Positions 1 to 6,346 of a stretch of DNA of 9,220 nt are shown here, piece by piece. Numbering within the stretch: the stretch's first letter is position 1; the number at the start of each line of letters is the position of its first letter. This DNA comes from Clostridiales bacterium (GTDB lineage: Bacteria > Bacillota > Clostridia > Oscillospirales > QAMX01): contig JAEDMJ010000062.1 of the NCBI GenBank assembly GCA_016303065.1, forward strand, positions 1-9,220, read 5' to 3'. The translations under genes were made by a program, and so were the position numbers. The notes beneath the pieces are model-generated. The model made no database searches. It saw only the letters and a list, made by a program, of their open reading frames with translations, and was not told where the DNA came from.

Positions 1-177
1 AATTCCCGCCGCCCTGAAAACGAGTTCGGGCCACAGTCTTCCTGCCGCCGCCCCAAAGACGCGGACCAAAAGCGCCGAAGTGACCGCCTGAAGAACAAGT
101 ATGAGCAGCAGCTTAAAAAAGCTGCCGCTCATTACCGTTTTTGCAAGTCTTTTGATCTTTTTTCTTGTGTTAAGCAT
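1..177 (-). CDS. 5' part of a membrane protein gene, runs off the window (possibly cardiolipin-synthase-like)
   Basis: An open frame starts at the ATG at 177 and stays open for all 59 codons to the window edge, so the rest of the gene lies beyond position 1. The predicted N-terminus is basic (MLNTRKKIKRLAK), followed by a hydrophobic stretch at about residues 20-42 (FFKLLLILVLQAVTSALLVRV), which reads as a membrane helix, then GRLWPELVFRAAGI. A weak GGGTG lies about four bases before the ATG; an internal ATG at 132 has no visible ribosome binding site. The gene begins 48 bp after the third VanW gene and could be its last operon partner. A basic start followed by a helix with an LLILxLQ pattern recalls the N-terminal membrane region of clostridial cardiolipin synthases, but this is a resemblance from memory only. 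The reality of the gene is moderately sure, its identity is not. Confidence 0.6.
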   Translation of the reverse strand, partial: MLNTRKKIKRLAKTVMSGSFFKLLLILVLQAVTSALLVRVFGAAAGRLWPELVFRAAGI

Positions 178-198
178 TTTCACCCGATAAAAACATTC

Positions 199-227
199 AA
201 AGCCCCGAATTTCGGCCCTCTGGCTTT
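199..227 (-). terminator. Weak hairpin with following T-run after the third VanW gene
   Basis: On the minus strand AAAGCC pairs with GGCTTT (222-227 with 199-204), and inside it CCGA pairs with TCGG around an AAT loop, with six unpaired bases on one side. A run of five T follows a few bases later (190-194). The stem overlaps the stop codon of the VanW gene. It might be a partial terminator or attenuator ahead of the membrane protein gene; the bulge and the delayed T-run make it weak. Confidence 0.3.
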
Positions 228-1971
228 AAGTTTCGGAGGGCGGTTCGGGAGGCGCGTCCGTCGCGGAGGGATCCTCCTCCGAAGACGTGTCGGCCGTCGT
301 ATCCGTGGCGTCGGGCGCGGGCGTTTCGGAAGATGAGGCTTCCGTTGCGCTTGTGCTCTCCTCCGTGTCTGCCGTCGTCTCCTCCGGACCGTCAGAGGAT
401 TCCGTCCAGTTGGGTCCGACCTTTGCGAGTCCGTTAAGCGGATCGTATGTGTCCGTGTGGATAAGCTCTTCGCCCAGGTATTCACCGTTTATGGTGACGG
501 ACTTGTATGTCTTTATGATATATCCCGCTTTGCCCTTGGATTCAAGCTTGTACTCCTCGCTTCCGAGAGTGTTGTCCCGTTCGATCTTGATCTCCGGCTC
601 AAGCTTTTCGACCTGTTCATGGCGCAGGCTTACGGAGATATTGTCCACCTTTGTTCCGTGGATCTCGATCGTCAGCATTCCGTTCACGGCGGAGGTCGTG
701 ATCAGAATCGGGTTGTCATAGTTGTTCGCAAACCTGAAATCCAGCCAACCGTAGCTGACCGTCGCGTCCCTTCCCAGATCGACATAGCTGACCGTATAGG
801 AGTGGTTCCAGCGCTCAACAATGTCGAAATCGGCAAAGAGCGCGGCACAGTACAGCGTGGAGCTCACCTGGCAAATGCCGCCGCCCAGACCGTCGGTCAT
901 GCCGTCCTTTGTATATATGGTCGCTTCCATATATCCGGCTTCTTCGGTGCGTTCGCCGACGACGCCGTTGAAAGAGAACTGGGTCTCCGGCATAACGACG
1001 GTTCCGTTGATCGCCGCCGCGGCAAGCTTCAGGTTGTTGGTGCGGTTCGTCTCGTTGCTGTTGTACCAGCTGGTATAGCTGGACAGAAGGTCGGGGAACA
1101 TCTTCTCCTGAATATTGGCGGCGGTGATTTCGGGGAGGATCTCATCCGCTTCAAAAACAAGAACGTTTTCATTAGAGTTCCGATAGTCTCTGCGCATCTT
1201 TTCAATGTCGAGAGAATAGCCCACGGTCTCTCCCACAAGATCCGTGGTCTTCGTTTCGGCGTTATAGACATACTCCGCGTCTTTGGGTTCAACGTAAACT
1301 CTGTCACGAATCTCCTGCCAGTTCGGCTCGCCGCTCTCGTTTATGCTGACAACGGCCTCAAGCGGTCCGAACGACCTCGACGCAAGACGGCTTTTCACAG
1401 CCGAGCAGGTCTTTTCCACATCGACGTTGATTACTTCGCTCGACTTGTAAACTGTGACCGTCTTGCCGTCGACCGAATAACCCTGGACATTGGTTTTGTT
1501 GATTACGTCGTTGAGCGAATAAACAGACTGGAGTATGTAATCTTCCGCCGGCGTCCGTTCCTGGGGCGAATTGCCCCTGGCAACATATGTGTCGACAAAA
1601 GCCGGATCCAAATCGTTCGCCGAAAGATATTCCTTCAGCTTTTCCACATCGTAGGAAGCTTTTGCGTCCGCCGCAGAGATCTCAACGCTGAAATCGTCGT
1701 AGTAAAGCGTTATGAAATCCGAACTCTGCATCTGGTAAAGGTACGCCTCAACAAGAGCGACAATACCCTCGTCGGTGTCGGTGGAAAAACCGTCCGGAAC
1801 GCCGGATATGGCTCCTCCGCTGCCCAAAACGTCGTCTTTGCCGCCGGGCTCGTCGTCGGTCAGCTGGCCGATAAGCCAGATTCCGAATATCGCCAGCAAT
1901 ATAAGACAGACCGCCAGCACAGCAACGACCACGATCTTTGCAATTGCTTCCTTTTTTCTTCTTTTACTCAT
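226..1971 (-). CDS. VanW-domain membrane-anchored protein (third of three tandem paralogues)
   Basis: A 581-residue surface protein. The ATG at 1971 was chosen because AGGAAG (1978-1983) lies six bases before it; an in-frame TTG at 1986 would overlap that site. Residues 1-13 are strongly basic and 13-36 form one membrane helix, giving a signal-anchor with the bulk outside. Residues about 75-280 resemble the PG_binding_4 region that precedes VanW domains, ending in WQEIRDRVYVEPKDAEYVY. The VanW domain spans about 299-430, with NRTNNLKLA, FSFNGVVGERT, GLGGGICQVSST, NHSYTVSYV and RDATVSYG. A G5-like domain (about 447-520, with GKAGYIIKTY and HTDTYDPLNGL) follows. The tail from about 523 is an acidic Thr/Ser/Glu/Asp/Pro-rich segment with no sorting signal. 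VanW is named from vancomycin-resistance clusters, but its activity is not established and no other resistance gene is here. No promoter is evident in the 67-bp gap, so it is probably co-transcribed with the lipoprotein gene. Confidence 0.93.
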   Translation of the reverse strand: MSKRRKKEAIAKIVVVAVLAVCLILLAIFGIWLIGQLTDDEPGGKDDVLGSGGAISGVPDGFSTDTDEGIVALVEAYLYQMQSSDFITLYYDDFSVEISAADAKASYDVEKLKEYLSANDLDPAFVDTYVARGNSPQERTPAEDYILQSVYSLNDVINKTNVQGYSVDGKTVTVYKSSEVINVDVEKTCSAVKSRLASRSFGPLEAVVSINESGEPNWQEIRDRVYVEPKDAEYVYNAETKTTDLVGETVGYSLDIEKMRRDYRNSNENVLVFEADEILPEITAANIQEKMFPDLLSSYTSWYNSNETNRTNNLKLAAAAINGTVVMPETQFSFNGVVGERTEEAGYMEATIYTKDGMTDGLGGGICQVSSTLYCAALFADFDIVERWNHSYTVSYVDLGRDATVSYGWLDFRFANNYDNPILITTSAVNGMLTIEIHGTKVDNISVSLRHEQVEKLEPEIKIERDNTLGSEEYKLESKGKAGYIIKTYKSVTINGEYLGEELIHTDTYDPLNGLAKVGPNWTESSDGPEETTADTEESTSATEASSSETPAPDATDTTADTSSEEDPSATDAPPEPPSET

Positions 1972-1989
1972 CTGTTTCTTCCTCAATCT

Positions 1990-2033
1990 TTTCAGAAATG
2001 CCTTCTGAAATTATTTCTGCCAAAACGGCAGAA
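1990..2033 (-). other. Two tandem hairpins between the second and third VanW genes
   Basis: Directly after the stop of the second VanW gene, minus-strand TTCTGCC-GTTTT-GGCAGAA forms a 7-bp stem (2015-2033). One base block later TTTCAGAA-GGCAT-TTCTGAAA forms an 8-bp stem (1990-2010). The second hairpin ends six bases before the ribosome binding site of the third gene. The first is followed by ATAATTT rather than a T-run, so neither is a standard terminator. They may tune message stability or relative expression of the downstream gene. Confidence 0.5.
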
Positions 2034-2038
2034 TCCGC

Positions 2039-3805
2039 CTACGGTGTCGGCGGTTCTGCATTGGATTCGGTTGGGGCTGAGCTGTCCGCCGCAGGGGACG
2101 AAGTCGTCTCCTCGGGGGGCTGCGTCGTCGTTTCCGGCGTCACGGAAGTCGGAGACGTGTGCGTGGGTTCCGTCGCAGGCGCCGACGTTGTTTCCGGAGG
2201 CTTCGGTTTTGTACTCGTCTCCGGCGGCGCCGACGGGGTCGTCGGCTTCGTCGTTTTCTCCGTGGTTTCGATCAGCGGACCGCGGTAGGTCAGACCGTTG
2301 TAGGGATCGTAATCATCGGTGTAGGTGCGCTTGCTGAAATAGGAACCGTTCTTGTACGTGACAACCGTCGTCTTTATCTCATATCCCGGCTTGCCCTTAC
2401 GGCTGAGTTTTTCCTCTCCGGGCTTGAGCGAATTGTCCTGCTTGTAGATCATTTCCTGTTTGTGCTCTTCCACAGTCTCATGGCTTATCTGAACGGAATA
2501 GCTGTCGTCGGAAAGCTTGCCCATTATTCTGACCGTCAAAGACCCGCCGTCAATCTCCATGAGTATCTTGATCGGGCTGTCATAGTTATTTCTGAATGAA
2601 TAGTCAAGCGCGCCCCAGTAAACAGTCGCGTCTTCGCCCAGCGGAACATACGTTATGGTGAACTGGTGGTTATAGCGGTAGACCTGAGTGAACGCGCCGC
2701 GCAGCGACGCGCAGTAAACCGTGGAACTCACCTGGCAGATACCGCCGCCCAGTCCCGGCTCCATGGTTCCGCCCACATAGACGGTGGCCTCTTTGTACCC
2801 CCGCTCTTTGGTGCGCTCTCCGACAGTCGAGTTAAAGGAGAAGCGTTCTCCCGGAAGAATGACCGCTCCGTCAATCGACTTGCTGGCAAGCCGAATGTTT
2901 TCGGAACGCGAATACTCGTTGGTGTTGAAATACGTCGTATAGGAGCTTATCTCGTCACAGAAAAGAATGCTGTCGATGGTTTCCGTCGTGATCTCGGGTT
3001 TTGTGTCGTGGGCCTCAAAAGTCAGGACCTCACCCGGAGCCGCCGCACCGTAGGCATTCTTTATTTCATCGAGATCCACGGTGTACCCGTCGGTCTCGGG
3101 GACAAGCACGGCGTTTTTCTCAAGGGAAACATATTCGTAGTACGCGTCCTTCGCCTCAACGGTCACGCCGGCAACGACCTTCGCCCAGTCAAGGGAGGGG
3201 TTCTTTTCGTCATACTTCGCTTCAAGCCGTCCGTAGCGGAACTCTTCAAAGGCCTTTACGACTTCGGATTTCGTTGCAAAGGGCTTAATGACCCGCTGCT
3301 TTTCTCCGACAGTGATTGTGAGTGTGCGCTCATTCACGGAATAGGAAGACCCAGTCATCGACTTGACCTGCGTGTAAAAATCGGTCAGCTTATCCAGAAT
3401 AAGCTGTTCGTCGATCTCATATTCCGGCGCGTTTTTGCAAAGCGCGTCGTATCTGTCCAAAAGCTCGGGCCCGTACCCGATATCCTCAAGAGTCTTTTCA
3501 AGAAGTTCCCTGCTGTACGGGGCGTTCACCTCCGCCGCAGTCAGCGTAAACGAAGCGTCTCCGCAGAATACCTCCACGGCGCATTCATCTCTAAGCGCAA
3601 GAATGTGATCTTCAACGTACGAAACGACCTCGCTGTCGGCAAGGGGTCTCGCCGTTTCCGGAGTCGACTCCGTGGTGGTCGCGGGCGCCCCCGAAGACGA
3701 GGTTCCCGTCGTCTCCTGCGGAAGCGTCTCTCCGCAGGCCGACGCAAATACTGCAACGCCTGAAATCACCGCAGCCGTGAATAGGTATCTAAGAGTTTTC
3801 TTCAT
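2039..3805 (-). CDS. VanW-domain lipoprotein (second of three tandem paralogues)
   Basis: A 588-residue predicted lipoprotein. The ATG at 3805 gives a clean signal peptide (MKKTLRYLF, then hydrophobic to about 20) and a lipobox-like ASAC with Cys24 as the lipidated residue; AGGGGG (3811-3816) lies five bases upstream. An in-frame upstream start at 3859 would put 18 residues before this signal and lies right at the promoter, so it was rejected. A Thr/Ser/Pro-rich linker (about 26-54) follows the cysteine. Residues about 60-270 form the PG_binding_4-like region (VEAKDAYYEY, DGYTVDLDEIKNAY). The VanW domain is at about 289-420, with FSFNSTVGERT, GLGGGICQVSST, YNHQFTITYV and EDATVYWG. A G5-like domain (about 438-508, with GKPGYEIKTT and DDYDPYNGL) and a long Thr/Pro-rich tail (about 513-588) complete it. 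It has its own promoter with WalR-like repeats. The lipobox has Ala at -3 instead of the usual Leu, so lipidation is likely but not certain. Confidence 0.92.
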   Translation of the reverse strand: MKKTLRYLFTAAVISGVAVFASACGETLPQETTGTSSSGAPATTTESTPETARPLADSEVVSYVEDHILALRDECAVEVFCGDASFTLTAAEVNAPYSRELLEKTLEDIGYGPELLDRYDALCKNAPEYEIDEQLILDKLTDFYTQVKSMTGSSYSVNERTLTITVGEKQRVIKPFATKSEVVKAFEEFRYGRLEAKYDEKNPSLDWAKVVAGVTVEAKDAYYEYVSLEKNAVLVPETDGYTVDLDEIKNAYGAAAPGEVLTFEAHDTKPEITTETIDSILFCDEISSYTTYFNTNEYSRSENIRLASKSIDGAVILPGERFSFNSTVGERTKERGYKEATVYVGGTMEPGLGGGICQVSSTVYCASLRGAFTQVYRYNHQFTITYVPLGEDATVYWGALDYSFRNNYDSPIKILMEIDGGSLTVRIMGKLSDDSYSVQISHETVEEHKQEMIYKQDNSLKPGEEKLSRKGKPGYEIKTTVVTYKNGSYFSKRTYTDDYDPYNGLTYRGPLIETTEKTTKPTTPSAPPETSTKPKPPETTSAPATEPTHTSPTSVTPETTTQPPEETTSSPAADSSAPTESNAEPPTP

Positions 3806-3861
3806 ATTATCCCCCTGTCCCAGATACAAAAAATCCATCCAATCTCTTTGACGGCACATAA

Positions 3862-3890
3862 ATTATACCAATTTTTTCGTCGGTCATCAA
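3862..3890 (-). promoter_or_regulatory. Sigma-A-type promoter of the VanW lipoprotein gene
   Basis: On the minus strand a -35 TTGATG (3885-3890) and a perfect -10 TATAAT (3862-3867) are separated by exactly 17 bp. The predicted transcript would start near 3855 and have a leader of about 50 bases before the ATG at 3805. The -35 is four of six to consensus, which fits a promoter that needs an activator. Confidence 0.8.
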
Positions 3891-3931
3891 ATACACAGCG
3901 ATTACAAAACGGTTAAAAAACGATTACAAAA
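3890..3931 (-). promoter_or_regulatory. In-phase 11-bp direct repeats resembling a WalR (YycF) box
   Basis: Three head-to-tail 11-bp units fill 3899-3931: CGATTACAAAA, CGGTTAAAAAA, CGATTACAAAA (plus-strand reading). On the minus strand this gives hexamers TGTAAT (3923-3928), TTTAAC (3912-3917), TGTAAT (3901-3906) and then TGTATT (3890-3895), each separated by five bases. The known WalR consensus is two TGTWAH hexamers separated by five bases. The outer two of the first three hexamers match it fully and the other two each miss one base. The last hexamer touches the -35. Such in-phase placement just upstream of a -35 is typical for activation by an OmpR-family regulator. Assignment to WalR is inference; the T-rich units also follow a gene end and could partly be terminator sequence. 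Confidence 0.5.
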
Positions 3932-5674
3932 TCACCGGGACCCGGGCGGTTCGCGGTTTTCCGAGGTTTCGCCGTTCCGGCCTTCCGCAGAGCTTTCGGG
4001 CGCGGTGGTTCCCGTCTGCGGCGCGGGTCTGGAAGCCGTAGTCGTTGCGGGAGGCGGCTGGGTCGGAGGCGCAGTCGTCGCTTTCGTCGTGCGCTCGACC
4101 CTTGCCGTTGTTTCAAGGGGAGGCCCCTCGGTCACAACGGTGTCTATGGGGTCGTAGATGCTTGTGGCGATCCACTCTTCGGCATAGCGCTCTCCGTCCT
4201 GGATGACCGTCATGTAAGTTTCGACGCGGTACCCGTTTCGTCCGTGGGATTTGTAATTCTTGGTTCCGGGGGCAAGTGTTTCGTCGACGGTCGTAAGCGT
4301 CTCGTAGCCGTAGGTCTCCACTACCTGATAACGGTAATAAACCTTTCGGGTTTCATAGTTTTTGGTTCCGAGTATCTTTATGTTGAGCACTCCGTTTTCG
4401 GCGGACGCTTCGATCTTTATCGGATACTTGGTGTTGTTCACAAAGATATAGTCCAGATTTCCCCAGCTCACCGTCGCGTCAAACCCCAGATCCACGTAGA
4501 ACACGGTGAACTGATGGCAGGTGCGCGAATACTGCTTGAGTCCGGCTTCGAGCGTCGCGTTATAGAGCGTGGAGCTCACCTGACAAATGCCGCCGCCAAG
4601 CCCCGGCTCCACACCGTCGTTGACGTATATAAGGGCGTCCTGATACCCGCGCTCCTCCGTTCTCTCGCCGACGGTATTGTTGAACGAGAATTTGAACCCC
4701 GGAAGTATGATGCAGCCGTCGATCGAAGCGGTCGCAAGCTTGATATTGTTGGAGCGCGAAGCTTCGGCCTCAAGGAAAGTCGTCGTCTTCTCGCCGAGCA
4801 CGTCCTGAAAGAGCCCGTCGTCGATATTGCTCGTCGTGATCTCCGGACGGACAACCACGCCGAAAAAGGTCTTCTTTGTCCAGTTCTCTCTCCGGTAACA
4901 CTCTTTGATCTCTTCCATGTCGATGTCCCTTCCGGTCTTGCTGGGGACAATGACAGTATTTCCCGCGTCGTCGACGGAATACTCCGCATTCGTCGGGGCT
5001 ATGCAGAAATCGGAGTAAAGCTGGTCCCAGTTCGGAGCGACGCCTTTCGTCTCCTCCGTTTCAAGGACAACGCCGCTGTAATCGCAGTTTTCCAAAGCGG
5101 TCTTAACGATCCCGCTCGCGGCCTCGGCGTCAAAGGACAGATGCGGCACTCCGCGGTAGACCACCACGGAATCGCCCTTGATCTCATACCGTCCGTCCCC
5201 GCCCGGATCGAGCATGACCTCAAGCTCCGAAAGCATTGAGCTTATATAGTCCGTGTCGATTTCCGCCGGGACGACGTTCATCGCCGACTGCACCGTGCGG
5301 TATACCGCGACAATGTCGGGATCCCCGCCTTTGGCTTCGATATAATCCCTCAGTCCGTCGTAGTCCACCGGAGCGTCCGCATCCGACGCGCAGATCTCCA
5401 CAGAGCAGTTTCCGGCGGAAACCTTCAGCATCTTCTGTCTCTGATATTCGTCTATGTATCCGTCGACCAGCCCGACTATGTCCTCATAGGCCGAAGTCTC
5501 ACCCCCGGCAGTCGGACCGTCCGGATCACTGTTTTCCCTGTCTCCGAAGACGGAAACGGCAAGAACGGCCGTCGCGCCGACGACGGCCACAAGAAAGACG
5601 GCCCCGACGGCTATCGCGGCGTTTTTCTTTTCCAGAATTTTCCGAACCACAAGCTTCACCTTATCCGTACTCAC
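3932..5674 (-). CDS. VanW-domain membrane-anchored protein (first of three tandem paralogues)
   Basis: A 580-residue surface protein starting at GTG 5674, chosen because a near-perfect AAAGGAGG (5686-5693) lies at the right distance; an in-frame GTG at 5710 would place that site inside the gene. Residues 1-19 are basic and about 20-43 form a membrane helix, so the rest should be outside the cell. A PG_binding_4-like region spans about 65-280 (NWDQLYSDFCIAPTNAEYSV, then GRDIDMEEIKECY). The VanW domain at about 298-430 shows SRSNNIKLA, FSFNNTVGERT, GLGGGICQVSST, CHQFTVFYV and FDATVSWG. A G5-like domain (about 445-518, with GRNGYRVETY) and a Thr/Pro-rich tail (from about 521) follow. Unlike the other two, the residue before the conserved His387 is Cys386 and the motif ends STLYNA rather than ST(L/V)YCA. 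It has its own promoter and is the first gene after the sugar operon terminator. Confidence 0.93.
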   Translation of the reverse strand: MSTDKVKLVVRKILEKKNAAIAVGAVFLVAVVGATAVLAVSVFGDRENSDPDGPTAGGETSAYEDIVGLVDGYIDEYQRQKMLKVSAGNCSVEICASDADAPVDYDGLRDYIEAKGGDPDIVAVYRTVQSAMNVVPAEIDTDYISSMLSELEVMLDPGGDGRYEIKGDSVVVYRGVPHLSFDAEAASGIVKTALENCDYSGVVLETEETKGVAPNWDQLYSDFCIAPTNAEYSVDDAGNTVIVPSKTGRDIDMEEIKECYRRENWTKKTFFGVVVRPEITTSNIDDGLFQDVLGEKTTTFLEAEASRSNNIKLATASIDGCIILPGFKFSFNNTVGERTEERGYQDALIYVNDGVEPGLGGGICQVSSTLYNATLEAGLKQYSRTCHQFTVFYVDLGFDATVSWGNLDYIFVNNTKYPIKIEASAENGVLNIKILGTKNYETRKVYYRYQVVETYGYETLTTVDETLAPGTKNYKSHGRNGYRVETYMTVIQDGERYAEEWIATSIYDPIDTVVTEGPPLETTARVERTTKATTAPPTQPPPATTTASRPAPQTGTTAPESSAEGRNGETSENREPPGSR

Positions 5675-5685
5675 CGTCAGCCGGC

Positions 5686-5693
5686 CTCCTTTC
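5686..5693 (-). promoter_or_regulatory. Strong ribosome binding site deciding a GTG start
   Basis: AAAGGAGG on the minus strand with an 11-base spacer to GTG at 5674. It rules out the longer reading from 5710, because that start would lie upstream of this site. Confidence 0.85.
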
Positions 5694-5723
5694 AAGACAA
5701 CCCCACTCACTTTTCCGCATATA

Positions 5724-5752
5724 ATTATACTACCCCGATACTGCTAAATCAA
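5724..5752 (-). promoter_or_regulatory. Sigma-A-type promoter of the first VanW gene
   Basis: Minus-strand -35 TTGATT (5747-5752) and perfect -10 TATAAT (5724-5729) with a 17-bp spacer. The predicted leader to the GTG at 5674 is about 43 bases. It lies between the sugar-operon terminator and the gene, which supports an independent transcription unit. I see no 11-bp hexamer repeats like those before the lipoprotein gene. Confidence 0.85.
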
Positions 5753-5790
5753 CAGTTTTGCACTGGCACAATTGTTAAATATATCTAAAC

Positions 5791-5825
5791 AAAAGGCGCC
5801 CGACTTCTACAATCGGGCGCCTTTT
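5791..5825 (-). terminator. Intrinsic terminator, probably bidirectional, after the sugar cassette
   Basis: A perfect 13-bp inverted repeat, AAAAGGCGCCCGA and TCGGGCGCCTTTT, around a nine-base loop (5804-5812). The GC core is flanked by A4 on one side and T4 on the other, so it can act on either strand. It follows the stop of the YhcH-family gene by 26 bp and separates the sugar operon from the VanW promoter. Confidence 0.9.
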
Positions 5826-5851
5826 ATGTATCCAATTTGTAACCAAAAGTT

Positions 5852-6304
5852 TTAAAGCCTGATCTTGATGACGAGCTTCATGGAAGAACACTCGTTCACA
5901 CCGTCGTTCCGGCAGGGCATATGGGCGTCCTGGGGAAAGAAGATGGCAAAATCATCCGCTTCAAACTTCAGCATGGAACCCTTGCCGGTGTACCATGCGA
6001 TGTCTCCGCCGGGCTTGAAGTCCTCGCGCATTCTGAGCTTTGCGATATCCGCAACGCCCATGTATTCGCAGCCGCTCACCACAAGCTGAATGTCGGCGTA
6101 TTCCCTGTGCGCCTCATAGAAATCGTCGTCGGGAGCCTTGCATTCAACTTTTCCGAGAGTGAAGCCGATATTTTCGTCGATCTGATACCTCTGTCCCGGA
6201 ACGATGGCGCTGCGGTCGGTGTTTTTAAGGTATTCGAGCGCCTTTTTGAAGTCTCCGCCGAGTCCGTAATAGCGCTCTGCATTTCTGATGCTGTCGTATA
6301 TCAT
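5852..6304 (-). CDS. YhcH/YjgK/YiaL (NanQ-type) cupin protein
   Basis: A 150-residue protein, the normal length for this family (also called DUF386, with EbgC and YiaL). It begins MIYDSIRN, as is usual for the family. It carries FYEAHREYADIQLVVSG at about 62-78 (Glu64, His66 and Asp71 are candidate metal ligands) and FAIFFPQDAHMP at about 119-130, with His128. The C-terminus KLVIKIRL is also typical. Members are metal-binding double-stranded beta-helix proteins; E. coli NanQ (YhcH) is an N-acetylneuraminate anomerase, and other members sit in glycoside operons without a proven reaction. A sugar anomerase role is therefore likely, the substrate unknown. The start has AGGAG 11 bases upstream. 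It is the last gene of the cassette, 42 bp after the kinase gene and just before the terminator. Confidence 0.9.
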   Translation of the reverse strand: MIYDSIRNAERYYGLGGDFKKALEYLKNTDRSAIVPGQRYQIDENIGFTLGKVECKAPDDDFYEAHREYADIQLVVSGCEYMGVADIAKLRMREDFKPGGDIAWYTGKGSMLKFEADDFAIFFPQDAHMPCRNDGVNECSSMKLVIKIRL

Positions 6305-6346
6305 TTTTAATCAGTCTCCTGTAAAATCTCTCCGGTACGGAAATGC

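Noticed and set aside
103..130. A 12-bp inverted repeat with an A/T loop that looks like a terminator
   Set aside because: It lies inside the open frame of the edge gene, coding for the start of its membrane helix, has one wobble or mismatch and no T-run directly after the stem on the minus strand.
457..2337. A 626-codon open frame on the plus strand
   Set aside because: It lies antisense to the third VanW gene, runs across the gene boundary into the lipoprotein gene, and gives a basic, low-complexity protein without any motif. The coding bias of the minus-strand genes explains the lack of stops.
3806..3859. A longer start for the VanW lipoprotein at 3859
   Set aside because: It would add 18 residues before a clean signal peptide, lacks a ribosome binding site, and lies at the predicted transcription start of the promoter.
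3935..3945. CCGGG-A-CCCGG as a terminator for the first VanW gene
   Set aside because: The stem is only four or five bases with almost no loop, and it sits within the last codons. With the T-rich repeats that follow it might terminate weakly, but this cannot be supported alone.
226..5674. A vancomycin-resistance cluster
   Set aside because: VanW domains are widespread in Bacillota outside resistance. No vanR/S, ligase, dehydrogenase or dipeptidase gene is present.
5768..5776. ACAATTGT palindrome upstream of the first VanW promoter as an operator
   Set aside because: An eight-base palindrome in AT-rich DNA is expected by chance, and no second copy is seen.
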